From NCBI GenBank assembly GCA_028023455.1, contig JAQFVV010006353.1, positions 1,240,001 through 1,304,000 on the forward strand: a DNA stretch of 64,000 nucleotides, given 5' to 3'. Origin of the DNA: Epiperipatus broadwayi (Eukaryota; Onychophora; Udeonychophora; Euonychophora; Peripatidae). Shown piece by piece: positions 10,594-21,361 of the stretch. Under the pieces are notes generated by a model. That model did no database searches, was not told the DNA's origin, and saw only the letters and a program-made list of their open reading frames with translations. Both the position numbers and the translations under genes were made by a program. Within the stretch, counting starts at the first letter, position 1, and every line of letters begins with the position of its first letter.

Positions 10594-11887
10594 TTATCCA
10601 TGGGTAAAAAGTATTTTTATCATAAAATATAAATAAAATAACAATACTTATTAATTAGCAGAGACATCAAGTGGTAGCCATGTTTTTTGTTTAATTATAC
10701 GAAGCATATTTACTCCCATATGTTTTATTTTTTAATATTTAAAAAATATTAATAAATCAATTATAAATTACCTGTTAAGTTTAAAAAATAGGAATATGTT
10801 TTTACTTGTTAATAAATAAATGACAATAAGTTTCAAATAAAAAATAAATTTTTATAATAACTAATAGGATGATAAATTTTGAATAAAAAAGTGAAAAAAA
10901 AAAAGTATATAAGTATTTTTAAATACAAAAAAAATAACATCTTTCATAATATTTATTCAAATAAATACTAACCTTAGTCGAGAAAAACAGACTGGAAATG
11001 CATTATATAATCACAGTGGTGCCAATCTTATTCTCGCCACTGCAGCATATATTTTGATTCTGAAATAACTTATATGCTGAAATTGCAATGTGACACCACT
11101 ATTATGATACATTTAGTGTTATTTTTCAATATGTAAATATAATTTACAGCTCAACTTGCCCATCATTACGATTTTATAATTGCGCTGTACAAAAAAACGT
11201 AATATATTAAATTAAAGATAATGAAGGTATTGCGACTTAATATTTCTTTAAATTCATATATCTGAATTAAATGTTAGCGACACCAACTTTTCGCTTCACG
11301 ACTCCAAATGGGGTCACGACTCAGTTTAAAAAACACTGCCTTACACCAAAATATATGGCTTTAACAAATCAATTATCATTATATTTGCTGCTATTTATGC
11401 ACTTGAAATTAATATACAAATATTTAATCTAAATGTTTCCAATGGTTTTTAAAAAATTTTCAAATAAAAAAATATTCCTTGAACATTCACTCAAGAATTT
11501 TATTTAAAAAAAACTTGATATTGTATATTTAAACTTATATAATAGTTAGGAGTAATATAAGTTTGTGAGGACTTTTTTGCACTATAATGATATTCGTGTA
11601 AAATATACTAAGTATGTCACTGGGAAAAAATGAACGGCAAATACTCTCGTGATTATTGCCAATTCTGTATGAAATGCTACTTTATCATAGAACACAATAC
11701 TATTTATATATGTGCTGATTTAAATTTTAATACAAAATATCATTAACATTAATTACAGTAAGATTTCTCAATCTTGGAATACACACAAAACTACTACATT
11801 CATATTAATAATTAAATGCATTTTATCCACTACTTTAAACATTTTTTAGCAAAAACCTTTTACTGTACCTATATGCATACACAATCT

Positions 11888-11922
11888 TATGTTTCGACTG
11901 TCCTTCAGTCTTCTTCAGAGCC
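11888..11922 (-). ncRNA. Hammerhead-like core, family C copy 1
   Basis: The minus strand reads GGCT, CTGAAGA, an extra A, stem II GACTG/CAGTC around AAGGA, GAAAC. Both catalytic boxes are intact and stem II pairs fully. I could not place stems I and III convincingly downstream (ATAAGATTGTG), so the assignment rests on the core alone. Confidence 0.55.
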
Positions 11923-12003
11923 AATTTTGCTTTAATTTTCTAAAAGTAATTTGAACACTTTTTAGCAAAAACCTTTTAATGTAGCTATATACATACACAA
12001 TCT

Positions 12004-12040
12004 TATGTTTCGACTGTCCTGCAGTCTTCTTCAGAGCCAA
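12004..12040 (-). ncRNA. Hammerhead-like core, family C copy 2
   Basis: As copy 1, with loop CAGGA in place of AAGGA. CTGAAGA and GAAAC are both intact and stem II GACTG/CAGTC is unchanged. The plus-strand partner at 12076-12103 has lost the G of GAAA. Confidence 0.55.
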
Positions 12041-12276
12041 TTTTACTTTGATTTTACTTTAAAGTAAAATTAGCTCTGAAGAAGACTGCAGGACAGTCAA
12101 ATTATAAGATTGTGTATGCATATAGGTACAATAAAAGGTGTTTCTAAAAAGTGTTCAAAATAATGGATAAATTGCAGTTATATAAGATATTACAGCAAAA
12201 TAAAGGAGGTGATGAATTTGATATATTCATACTACTAATTTTTATTAGTCATTCATTAGACTAGATGTTACCCACT

Positions 12277-12655
12277 TAATGAATAATATTTCTATAGTAT
12301 AGTCTTCACTACACTACTTTCATGCAAGGTAGAGACTGATTTCTATCCACTTTTAACCCTTTGTGAAGAGGTGTAATCATAAACATATGGCCAAAAACAT
12401 GTAAAATAGATGTATGATCCCCAAGTTGCACATTTCATGCTGAACCAGCACTCATCATTTTTTGGAGCCAACTGATGAGTGCTGCTTCAGCAAAAAATAA
12501 GCATCTTGGGGATCATACATCTTTTTCATATATCTTTGGTCACATGTTTATGATTACACCCTCCACCACAAAGTGTTAAAAATGGATAGAAACCAGCCTC
12601 TACTTTACATGAGTGTAGTGAAAATTACACTACAGAAATATTATTTACTATAATT
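12277..12655. repeat. Long foldback with decayed HHRs (family E)
   Basis: Inverted arms of about 170 bases run from the TTAATGAATAATATTTCTAT side to ATAGAAATATTATTTAC-like sequence near 12640. They share TACACTACTTTCATG / CATGAGTGTAGTG and TGATCCCCAAG / CTTGGGGATCA. At the centre lie two opposed hammerhead-like cores. On the plus strand at 12468-12509: CCAA, CTGATGA, stem II TGCTG/CAGCA, an AAAA box (G12 lost), ATC, then TTGG, which pairs with CCAA as stem I. On the minus strand: ATGATGA, GTGCTG/CAGCAT, GAAAT. Both are inactivated by single changes. Confidence 0.65.
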
Positions 12656-13504
12656 ATTTTTCTCTGACCATCTCTAAATAAATAAAATAAAATGATCTGA
12701 GAATGTTCCTCAACAAAATAACACCCCCTCCCCCTAATCAATAATTTTTAATGATTATATATGAACTACTTTTGAGAAAAAAATATTAATTTTATTGTGA
12801 TTACATTTATTCTTATCTAGCTTTTGCTTTTAAAAGACATACAAATAAGAATATGATCACCAATCTTTCTGCTAAAGCTGTCCTTTCTTCAATATTATAT
12901 TTAACCTATTGACAGATCAAAGAATCATTTAAATGCACTTGTAAATAACATCTATCTTTGTTATATCAATGTTAATCCATCATTTATCTGACAAAATAAA
13001 TTGGCATTGGTATAACAAAAGACAAGCATTATTCACAAGTTCGTTTAAAAGATTTTTTTGAGAATTTAGCTTGGGAATTATTTTAAAATACAGTTTTCAG
13101 ACTTGATTGTTAAGTTTATTTTCTCAGTGTTACATATTTGATAAGGAGTAAAATTATTATTTATATACTCAATACAAATCATTAGAATAGATACATTTAA
13201 ATATGAAGGAAAAGGTATTTTCATTCATGTATAAAAATTAATTCCAATATAAACTAACTTACTGTAGTAGTACAGGTACAATTCTTTGGGAATTTAGCTT
13301 GTGAATTATCTTAAAATAGTTTTTGTATTTGAACGTCCAGTTTATATCCTCCGCATTATATATTTGATAAGATGCAAAATTATTTAGATGTTTTATGAAG
13401 TATTATAACTTTTATTTTTCTAATTGCATTGCCAAATCCATATGATATTAATATCATCTATATTCTTTATTACTTTTTACAATGCTTCTTTGTAACCCAG
13501 ACAA

Positions 13505-13538
13505 TTTCGATCGTCTCAGCAATCTTCTTCAGAACTTC
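13505..13538 (-). ncRNA. Hammerhead-like core, family B left arm
   Basis: The minus strand reads AGTT, CTGAAGA, A, stem II GATTG/CGATC (one wobble), GAAAT. Both boxes are intact. Stem III is not clear. Confidence 0.5.
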
Positions 13539-13552
13539 TACTTATATTCCCA

Positions 13553-13602
13553 AAGTTCTGACGAAGATTGCTGGGGCGATCGAAACCATCTGGGTTATGA
13601 AG
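13553..13602 (+). ncRNA. Hammerhead-like ribozyme, family B right arm
   Basis: CTGACGA (13558-13564), an extra A, stem II GATTGC/GCGATC with loop TGGG (one G-U wobble), GAAA (13582-13585). A possible stem III ACC/GGT follows (loop ATCTG) with a U-U cleavage step before ATGAAG. All core letters fit the CTGANGA/GAAA consensus. Stem I is very short or lost, so activity as a monomer is doubtful. Confidence 0.6.
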
Positions 13603-13759
13603 AAGCATTGTAAAAAATAATAAAGAATATAGATGATATTAATACTATTTAGACGCTCATTAAAACATTTTAAAATGCAGTAAAATGACAGTTGTTTCAA
13701 CTCCTATATAAGAATTAATTCCAATATATAAATTAGCCTACTACTGTGGAAAAATATTA

Positions 13760-13850
13760 AGTTCTGGGACATGGGGTACTTATGCCAATTCCAATTCTGG
13801 TATTCCAGGGTTAGAACTTCTTATAAATCCCCAATCAATAAAGCCATTCA
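13760..13850 (-). repeat. Dispersed SINE-like repeat
   Basis: The words CCAATTCCA-TGGTATT-CAGGG and GAACTTCTTATAAA-TC-CAA-CAATAAAGCCATT recur at 42815-42905. A part (TTATGAACTCCAACGGAATA) recurs near 47875. On the minus strand AAGTTCTAACCCTGGAATACC is B-box-like in other copies (AGTTCAAGTCCC). Probably a tRNA-related SINE fragment; unsure. Confidence 0.35.
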
Positions 13851-14039
13851 CTTAAGTTATTTTTACCAAACTTAAAGAAAGCTATAAATAGTCAAAATAA
13901 GAGTCATAGATCACATGACCCTATTTTATTAAGCTTGTAAGTTATAAACAGTGAGGATTGCCAATTCCTCAACAAGCTTTATAATAAATGCTTAGCCAGA
14001 GAAAGCATTTAAAATATTTCTGTCAGGAACTCCCCCAAA

Positions 14040-14078
14040 CCCCTGACCATGGTTTTGTGCTTTGGCACTCTTCAGAGC
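14040..14078 (-). ncRNA. Partner hammerhead, G12 lost
   Basis: The minus strand reads CTGAAGA, stem II GTGC/GCAC with loop CAAA, then AAAA instead of GAAA, then the palindrome ACCATGGT and C, followed by AGGGG. Stem II differs from its partner by GCAC for GTAC, a pairing-preserving change. Loss of G12 should abolish cleavage. Confidence 0.65.
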
Positions 14079-14121
14079 ACCTCTCTGATGAGTGCCAAAG
14101 TACGAAACCATGGTCAGGGGT
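14079..14121 (+). ncRNA. Complete hammerhead ribozyme, GUC site
   Basis: Every element is present: stem I strand ACCTCT (14079-14084), CTGATGA (14085-14091), stem II GTGC/GTAC with loop CAAA (14092-14103), GAAA (14104-14107). Stem III ACC/GGT follows with a two-base loop (14107-14114), then H17 = C at 14115, then AGGGGT (14116-14121), which pairs with ACCTCT with one wobble. Predicted cleavage is after 14115. Stem III ACCATGGT is a palindrome, as in the minimal HHRs of Penelope-like elements thought to act as dimers. No core base is altered. Confidence 0.85.
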
Positions 14122-14164
14122 TTGGGGGGGGAGGGGTTCCTGACAGAGATATTTTAAATGCTTT

Positions 14165-16138
14165 AAAGAAAGCTATATCTTTATTTTGTCTTATGCTAAA
14201 TTTATAATTTATTTTCAAATGCAAAGTATTCACACAAAACTGATCTTGATTTTCTCTCCAAGAATTTCAAACTTAATGTAATCTTTAAATTATTACATAG
14301 TCATAACAGCAATTATCATAAATGAAATTCTAATTTTTACGTTTATCAAAAGTATAGACATTTTTTTTTTAAAAAAATTCAAAATTATTTATAAAGTAAT
14401 ATAAAAAAAAGAGTATGATACAATGAACACATTAAAATAAAAAAAATCTAGAAAACATTAATTAAAAAAGGACCAAAATAGTAATGAATAAAAATAAATT
14501 TGGAAAGTTATATTTGCATTTACTAAAAAAATAAATTATATTATATGTATATACTGTAAATCACTTGGCAAGATCTTTTATATAACAGAGTTACATGCGA
14601 TGGTGCTTCGGTGTTTGTATGCCATGAGAAAAAAAATCTGGTCATTTCTTTAACCCTGGTGATGCTAAAATTATGGCACATATTTAACTCTAAGAACTTC
14701 ATAAATATAAGAGCCAATAGGATTCCTCTTAACAAACACTGGTCGTTTAATCTAATGACATAGCTGACTGCTAGTTCAATTTACACATGCAAATATGCTA
14801 ATCTATGGTAATCAGGGGCTAGTCTGATGTATGTTTATACGCATGCGAATATGCTAATGTTCACAATAGTCATGTTTTGACAAAGAAACACTATACTGAA
14901 AGTCTGGCTCAGCAAAGTAACAAATATTGTTTTATATCAAAGATTTATTACCGCGGTAGTTGATAATTGTATATATATGACATATTCTAAGGTGGATAAC
15001 ATTTAAAAGATTAGAATTTTTTACGAATCATATGCTGCATTTTCTTATAGCAACCATATTATATAAATATCAAATGTTTTGTACAATAAATATATTATCT
15101 TGGTTATATATCACTATGACTATGCATAAATCACAGTGTATCCATATTTACAACTTCTTAAACTTCAATATTTATTTTCCAATAATACTTATGAGATATT
15201 GTATCATTTGATCTGTCTGCTTTGCAATTGACTGACGATACAATAAATAAATTTAATTCAACTGACTGCTACTGTACTCACAGTTAGATACTGTCTAATT
15301 ATAAAGACACTTCTGTGATGACATCAATATTTGTACAGTGAAATATTATTGCACTATAAGCACATATAATGCAATTTACTTATAAACACAAATATTTATT
15401 TACCTTAGTGTTCAAATACATATATTTATTATATACACAAATTAAATTACTTGATGCCAATTAAATCTTAGAATTTATTAGTCTAACGGTGGCCTAGGTT
15501 TTATGATTAATGCGCTAATTTTTTAACACGAGTTCGGATGCGCCGTCCTACTTTTGAACTACCATTTAACTTTTATATAATATTAATACAGATAAATAAT
15601 ATTTAATTTTTTGGAGTAATGTAATAATATTCTATGGAAAATTTTAATAAGATGTCTGAGACGGTTTTCCTTTCACCATTTTTAATATTCGGAATTAAAG
15701 CCATTAATAAAAGCAATGAAGCATTTATCGAATTTGAATCTGTCAGTTATGACTTCATTTTGATTATCATTAACTTCATGGGGGGGGGGGAATTAAAGAA
15801 CAAAACATCATATACAAAATTAAAGTTAAGAAACTATTACAATCTGCTCTAGACAAAGTACCTCAAGGTTGGATAAATGGCAAACATATATTTATGGAAT
15901 AAGCATTTGGAACAAAAAAATCCTTCTTTGTTATAATTTTATTTTATTTTTTTGATTATTAATAAAATGTTTATGATTACAATATTACTTTACAAGATTT
16001 AGGTGAACTTTTTTACTGTTATCATTAGAATCCAATGGTCCACATTCCTCCCATAATACTTTGTGTTTCTACTTTTTTTTTCACCCAAGCAATTAATATA
16101 TCAAATTATTCTAAATTTATTTATACATTAATGAATAT
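14165..16138. other. A/T-rich stretch, nothing recognised
   Basis: No repeat, RNA or coding sequence I can support. A G tract of ten lies near 15781-15790. Frames at 14541-14735 (minus) and 15634-15852 (plus) lack family features. Confidence 0.4.
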
Positions 16139-16146
16139 CAGTTATC

Positions 16147-16739
16147 TAGGGTGACCAGACTGGTTCAATCAAAAATCAGGACCCAACGACCAATCATTTT
16201 TACAGCATTGCGTCCTTTTTTAATAAAACTCCATTCCTGTGTATATTCATTGTTGTAAATATACTTCCTCTTTGGCATGCTATCTTTTGTTTAGGGTTAT
16301 TAATATTCATATTAATTTTATCACTATAAAAAAATTAATATCAACAAAGAAGTAGTAAAACTACACTGTCAATAAAAGCAAGTGTAAACACAGTTCAAAT
16401 TTTAGCCTATAAAAATCCAACTGTGCATGCTTCAAGATGAGGTTGGACACAAGAATGTGTCGAGCTTGAGAATCCAGCCATATAATGCAATAGTGATCTT
16501 TATTTTGGTGTGTGGCATTTGTCTGAAGTTTTTATAATATTACTGTAGAGATTGAAATGGACAAAGAGGGCCAACAAACTATCATTTTTGCAATGAATTA
16601 TTTATGTAAGACAAATAATACTTATGAGTATTTGAAAAATCGGGACATACAACAGCCCTGAAAAGACATTTCGGGGATACTGGGACATCTAATCAAAAAT
16701 AGGGGCAAATCCGAAAAATCTGGACTTCTGGTCACTCGA
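16147..16739. mobile_element. Non-autonomous hAT-like element
   Basis: The left end TAGGGTGACCAGACTGG and the right end (reverse complement) TCGAGTGACCAGAAGTCC are inverted repeats of the common hAT type. The flanking 8-mers CAGTTATC (16139-16146) and CAGTTACT (16740-16747) agree at 6 of 8. Sub-terminal words GGGACAT and AAAAATCAGGAC/AAAATCTGGAC also suit this type. A short stretch near 16557 (MDKEGQQTIIF) may be a transposase remnant; no domain is visible. Confidence 0.65.
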
Positions 16740-16747
16740 CAGTTACT

Positions 16748-17880
16748 GGATAACAGAATTATAGGAAGTAAAACATTAATAATACAAAAATTATTAATAG
16801 AAATTAGTATGAGAAAAAAAAATTTGTTCTCTCTAAAATAACAAAAGCAATTTATAAATGGTTAAGTTTAACAGCTGATTTATTAATACTTCTGGACCTT
16901 TTTTTTTTTTTTGCATAAATATTACATAATTTTCAAGTATTTCAACATTTTTCATACTTTTTTTTTTCAGGGTGTTTTATTACACAAAATTTACATAAAT
17001 ATTACGTAATTTGCAAATATTTCAACCATTTTTATACGACCATTGTCAATATATCTACAGCATATAAAAGCATAAAAATCAATGAAAATTGTAAATCACA
17101 TAACATTTGTATGAATTCAGTGAACTAAAACAAGCTTTGAAAATAAAAGTAAGATCAAAAAGGATTAAAACGGTAAAAAAAAAAAAAGGGGGGGGGGAGG
17201 GAGGGATCATGTTTAGAAAAAGGTGAATGGTTGGATTTTTGAAGATTTCAATTTTGTTGATGTTCCTAATGACCAATATAGTTTTTTTTTTTTTTTTTTT
17301 TTACAAAAACTAAGTATTATCAAGAAACTAGCTTTCATTATTAACTTAGCTATCATAGCTATTCGGTATCTATAAATACTATCTATAATAATGTATCATT
17401 TAATCCTAGACTATTATTATTTTTCATAAGAATAGTTTTTATATTTATAATAAAATTTAAATAAACAGACCAAACTATTATTTAATTAATAACTCCCCCC
17501 TCCCCAATAAAACCACTTACATAGTATTTCTGAAACAAACTTTAAACACCATGAGGATCTTGTAAATAGGAAGTTATATTAAACTACAATTTGTAAAATT
17601 TTGACTCGTAATAATTTTTAACTTTAATCACAGATTAGCATTCTAACAGCAGTTAGAAGGTTCAATGTTGATGAAACTACTATTTCAAAATAAAGCTGTT
17701 ACTTACATTTACTCGATTTTTAAAATCAATTGCTAGACTGAGAAAAACCACAAATCAAGCTAAATAAATCGAAATCCTTTAAAAAGGGCGGGAAAAAAAT
17801 AGTTTCCACAATCCCCCCCCCCCCCCAAATTTAATGTAAGATGAATTCATTGTTCCAAATAATGAATATAGATATAAATA
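16748..17880. other. A/T-rich stretch with homopolymers
   Basis: Long T runs (16900, 16960, 17282), an A12-G9 junction at about 17176-17197 and a C run near 17813-17826. No coding or RNA signal. Confidence 0.4.
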
Positions 17881-17884
17881 TTGG

Positions 17885-18110
17885 CATCAGCATGGGATTT
17901 GAGCTTTTTATCATCAGATTTCAATGGAATGGATGGGTGAAGAGTTGAAGATTGGAATAGATTGAAGCCTGCCCATTATGGACAACAGATGAGTGCTGGT
18001 TCAGCATGAAATACGTATATTGATGATTATTTATCATGAGATAGTGTGGATAGTTGAAGGGTGCTTGGAAGTCTGAGTTCAAAGCCCTTATATTTACAAT
18101 TAGGCTCCAG
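17885..18110 (+). repeat. Family E copy, unfilled relative to 35330
   Basis: Reads from CATCAGATTTCAATGGAATG through GATTGGAATAGATTGAAGCC to AGATAGTGTGGATAGTTGAA and GTCTGAGTTCAAA. The reverse complement of the same series is found at 35330-35790, where a family A element interrupts it. A hammerhead-like core lies in the middle. Confidence 0.65.
17983..18024 (+). ncRNA. Hammerhead remnant, family E
   Basis: CAA, CAGATGA (U4 changed to A), stem II GTGCTG/CAGCAT (six pairs with one G-U), GAAA (18008-18011), palindromic stem III ATACGTAT, H17 = A at 18019. TTG follows and pairs with CAA as stem I. Only U4 is wrong, so the fold is kept but the copy is probably inactive. Confidence 0.6.
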
Positions 18111-18124
18111 GTATATGAAGTGCC

Positions 18125-20643
18125 TGTATTTCAAATATTTATATAAATATAGGTGAAACATGTTTAAAAATATTATCCTCTAAATGTATTTTAAGTTCTC
18201 ACTTCGAGCTTGGTCATAAACATTAATGCACCATTACAAAAACATTACATTTTAAAATAAAGAAGTGAATAACAAATGAACATATATGTTGGCTGAATAA
18301 TTATTTATACAATACACATATTTTTAAAAAAATTATGCCAAACTATGACTACTAATTTATCAACAGTTTTGTATATTAGTTTTTAATTTCCTCCTGTAGA
18401 CATTATAACAACTATAATATTGCTTACTTTCATTTAGCCTGCCTTCTTTTGCCAACTCTGAAAACAGAATGGTTCAACCACCAATGACAGTTTCAAGTTT
18501 GACTCCTCATAAATAGACCTTTTATGTTTGTTTAAAATTTAAGTGGAAATGTCAAGGATTTAATGGCTCACTGGACAATTTTTTACTGCAATTAAGGAAC
18601 TTGTCCTTAGCATGGATAATGCTACCAATTATCACTTTTTTCTGTGCGTGTTTATATATATGTGCCAGTAAGAATGTATCGTGTATATATATAATTTGCA
18701 ATTGCCTTAGCCTCTTAAATCTAAATTTCAAGATACATTTACTGTATTTATTTATTTCCAGCCCATACCTCTAATGCTGTCTTTTAAGTCTCTTGCATAT
18801 TTAAATCAGTAGGTCAATAGACTTTTAGTTCCTTCCTACTTTCATATAATCAAATCCAGATGAAAAATTCAAACAACAAATCAAATCAAAATGTTTAGTT
18901 CTGAAAATAAGCTTCCTGACCTTCAATTCTCTCTCTTATAACATGAATTCTACTTTCTAAAAGAATCTTTAATAGTGGAAAAAAAAAAAATCTTTATGCT
19001 ACTTACCTTATTACATATTTAATTCAAAACTCTTTCACTCCTTTAACCCTTTCCTACTAATTAGTATTTTAAAACGCTATATCCTACACATTTTTATCAG
19101 TCTCATTTTTTTCAGTTGTTTATAAATCATCTCAACATATTTTTATCATTATTAATAACAACATCCTTTTGTTCTATTACCATTTCTCTTTTTTATTTGA
19201 TTCAACTTTCAAGTACAAATTATGATCTTTACATTAAAATAGTATTTTCTAAATGGCAATACGATTTAATTTTTTTTTAATGATTTTATTTTAATAATAT
19301 TTATTTTTAATAATAATAATAAAAAAAAACTTTTTATAGGGAAAAAAAACAAAAAACAAAACAGAATTCATATGCAGGGATTTTAAAATGAATTGATATT
19401 TTCAGAATAAGTATGATATTAATAATTACATTTTTAAAGATTATATCTAAATTGTCTAGATAGTTAATTAAAACATTTCAATATGCTAGTGTTTAATTTG
19501 ATAATAGAATTGGTAAACTCATTAATTTTTCCCCTCTCTTTTTAAGATTGTAAATTTTTTTCTATTTCGTTAATGCGAAAATACTAAACAATGTAAATTT
19601 TTATATTAGCTATCTCATTAACTTATTGTGCGATTTTTCTGCAGTATGCGCGTATATCTATGAAGAGGTGGGGAAAGGTATAATTAAGTCCAGCTGGATA
19701 TATCTGCAAATATATATGCTATATAAGAATGATATATATTTGCAGATAAGCATGCTGTATAAGGGGATTTAGATATTTGCAGATGTGCATGCTATATATG
19801 GGTAAATTAAGCATTTTCAGATGAATGAAACAAGATTTGTGCATATCAATTAGTTAAAGTGCTGCTTTAAAAGTTAACAGTAGTAGTTGCATTGTTTTAT
19901 TTATTTCTCACCCCTAGTTGTGTGGCATAAATTATATGAGTGATGGTAGAGAAATCAGTTATTCAACCAGGCGTTAATCTCGGTATACTAGAGAAACATA
20001 CTTAACTTTCAAAACAAATAAAACGCGATTTGTATTGAACAATAGTTTTTTTTTTATGTACACTACAGAAAAATAATTAAGAGCAATTACTGCTAGGAAA
20101 ATATAATCATTTCATCATTATTACTTCTTTAAGATCATAGTCTGAATAATCAAACTATATAAATCAAAGATGGTGGATGGCTCTAGCGATGATTTGATTA
20201 TTTTTTGTATAGTCAGTTCACAGAAATGATAGAAAGTGATTATTATTAGGAAAATATAAGAATTTCATCAAAGACTACTTCATTGAAATCATGAGTAATC
20301 AAACTATATAAATTGATGATGATGAATGTTTCTAGACTGGCATTGCACTAGACAAATTAAATTTTCGTTAATAGTTTTTAAGGAAGTAGTTTTATAAGAG
20401 AGCCTTTATAAGAACTTCTATCAATTTAAAGTTAGCTTGTATTTAACAATTTTATAGGCTTGTCAGCAGACCTAGGAATAAAAATAATGGATTAATACAT
20501 CTTCATTCATCTGCTGACTATTCTGACAAATTGTCAAAAAGAAGCCGACTTTAAATTTAAGCTACTATTTTTAATAAGCTGTTAAAGAATGAAGACTACA
20601 TTTCAAACATGGAAATAACGATTTCAATGTCCAAAAGATTTAC
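18125..20643. other. A/T-rich stretch, few signals
   Basis: No coding signal. 18400-19210 is poor in G on the plus strand. 19690-19825 holds a short, imperfect tandem repeat of the word TTTGCAGAT-NN-GCATGCTATATA. Nothing else is recognised. Confidence 0.4.
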
Positions 20644-20656
20644 CTGTACTATTAGT

Positions 20657-20909
20657 GATGAGATATTATTTTATATAGCGCTATGTTTTAATACTGTAAT
20701 AGTGATATTAGCGATTAAGCCAATGCACATGCGCTCATTTCCATATGGTTAAGATTTGCCCATACATAAATGTTTGGGCCGAAAGAATGGGTGGATTCAT
20801 TCCATTCTTTCTAAAATACTATATCTTGTGTCTGGAAAAGTGAGAGTATTCATTTATAATTTATTTTTAAAGCGCATGTGCATTGGCTTAATCGCTAATA
20901 TCACTATTA
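20657..20909 (-). mobile_element. Family D foldback with exact 13-bp TSD
   Basis: Flanked by CTGTACTATTAGT at 20644-20656 and 20910-20922. The 253-bp insert has arms GATATTAGCGATTAAGCCAA ... CATGCGCT and inverse. Between them lie words shared with the 26787 copy (GATTTGCCCATA, AAAGAAT-GGTGGATTCATT, CTATATCTTGTGT). A one-sided tail (TTTTATATAGCGCTATGTTTTAA-CTGTAATA) lies on the left, so the sense strand is minus. Confidence 0.75.
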
Positions 20910-21361
20910 CTGTACTATTAGTAGTAAACTTAATGCAATGTAGACTGGATTAAAAATCAATCTTACTGCTGCCTTTATAAGAAAAATTAACCAAGGAAAA
21001 ATCTTTAGAGCAATAGCAAGCAAGCAACTTCTTTCTCTTAAGTAATAAAAGGCACCCAGATAATTTTTTATTCTTCTAACTATTTTGTTTAAATCTTGAT
21101 CTTTGTTAATAATGATGAATATTAAATAAAGTGTATTGAATATCCCTGATATACAAAGATGTACTCTTGTAATATATATATATATTTTAAATCTTGATTC
21201 TGTCAATTAATAGAAAAAGAAATCAATCAAATATATGGGCACATCATTATAAATAAGGCAAATCTGTTTCGTTACCAAATACCATTGTTAACAGCCTTAG
21301 CATCTTATTCTCAATTTAATATTCCTTCTATATATGCATGCTGTGATTGGTCAACATTTAA

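Larger units (their letters stand above)
8333..11338 (-). mobile_element. Complete but dead ZBED-type hAT transposon
   Basis: A 3006-bp element with hAT-like ends: CAGCGCTTCTTAAAAC on the left, and on the right (reverse complement) CAGTGTTTTTTAAACTG. The flanking 8-mers CTTTACAC (8325-8332) and CCTTACAC (11339-11346) match at 7 of 8 positions, the duplication length typical of hAT elements. The transposase reads on the minus strand, starting about 750 bases inside the right end. It is interrupted by stops, frameshifts and an inverted repeat at 8941-9110. The element is therefore whole at its ends but not autonomous. Confidence 0.85.
11835..12200. mobile_element. Family C foldback with three HHR copies
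   Basis: Two minus-strand copies (about 11840-11935 and 11950-12035) lie in direct tandem, about 115 bases apart. They are followed by one inverted plus-strand copy (12050-12150). Each contains CTGAAGAAGACTG-loop-CAGTC then GAAAC or a decayed form, and the words AGATTGTGTATG and AAAAGGTTTTTGCTAAAAA. The plus side continues into a tail (GGATAAATTGCAGTTATATA AGATATTACAGCAAAATAAA) shared with 38595-38660. The whole is an arrangement of ribozyme-bearing repeat ends with no coding sequence. Confidence 0.7.
13391..13645 (-). mobile_element. Family B PLE-like insertion with two HHRs
   Basis: Flanked by TATTTAGATG (13381-13390) and TATTTAGACG (13646-13655), 9 of 10 identical. The tail is on the left in inverted form (AATTGCATTGCCAAATCCAT). 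Two opposed arms follow, sharing TTACAATGCTTCTT and its inverse, each carrying a hammerhead-like core. The neighbouring duplicate unit (13057-13290) lacks the insert at the matching point, which supports the boundaries. Confidence 0.7.
13057..13750. repeat. Tandem duplication split by an insertion
   Basis: Two diverged units begin GAGAATTTAGCTTGGGAATT (about 13060) and GGGAATTTAGCTTGTGAATT (about 13291). Both end with AATTAATTCCAATATA and CTACTGTGG/ACTGTAGTAG-like sequence. The second unit is interrupted by the 255-bp family B element at 13391-13645. The first unit serves as the unfilled site. Confidence 0.6.
14002..14164. repeat. Hairpin with two head-to-head HHRs
   Basis: Perfect outer arms (AAAGCATTTAAAATAT-TCTGTC and inverse), then CCCCAAACCCCTGACCATGG and its inverse, surround a central region. 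That region holds one hammerhead on the plus strand and one on the minus strand. The right arm includes a G tract at 14123-14133. No coding sequence and no clear target duplication. Confidence 0.8.
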
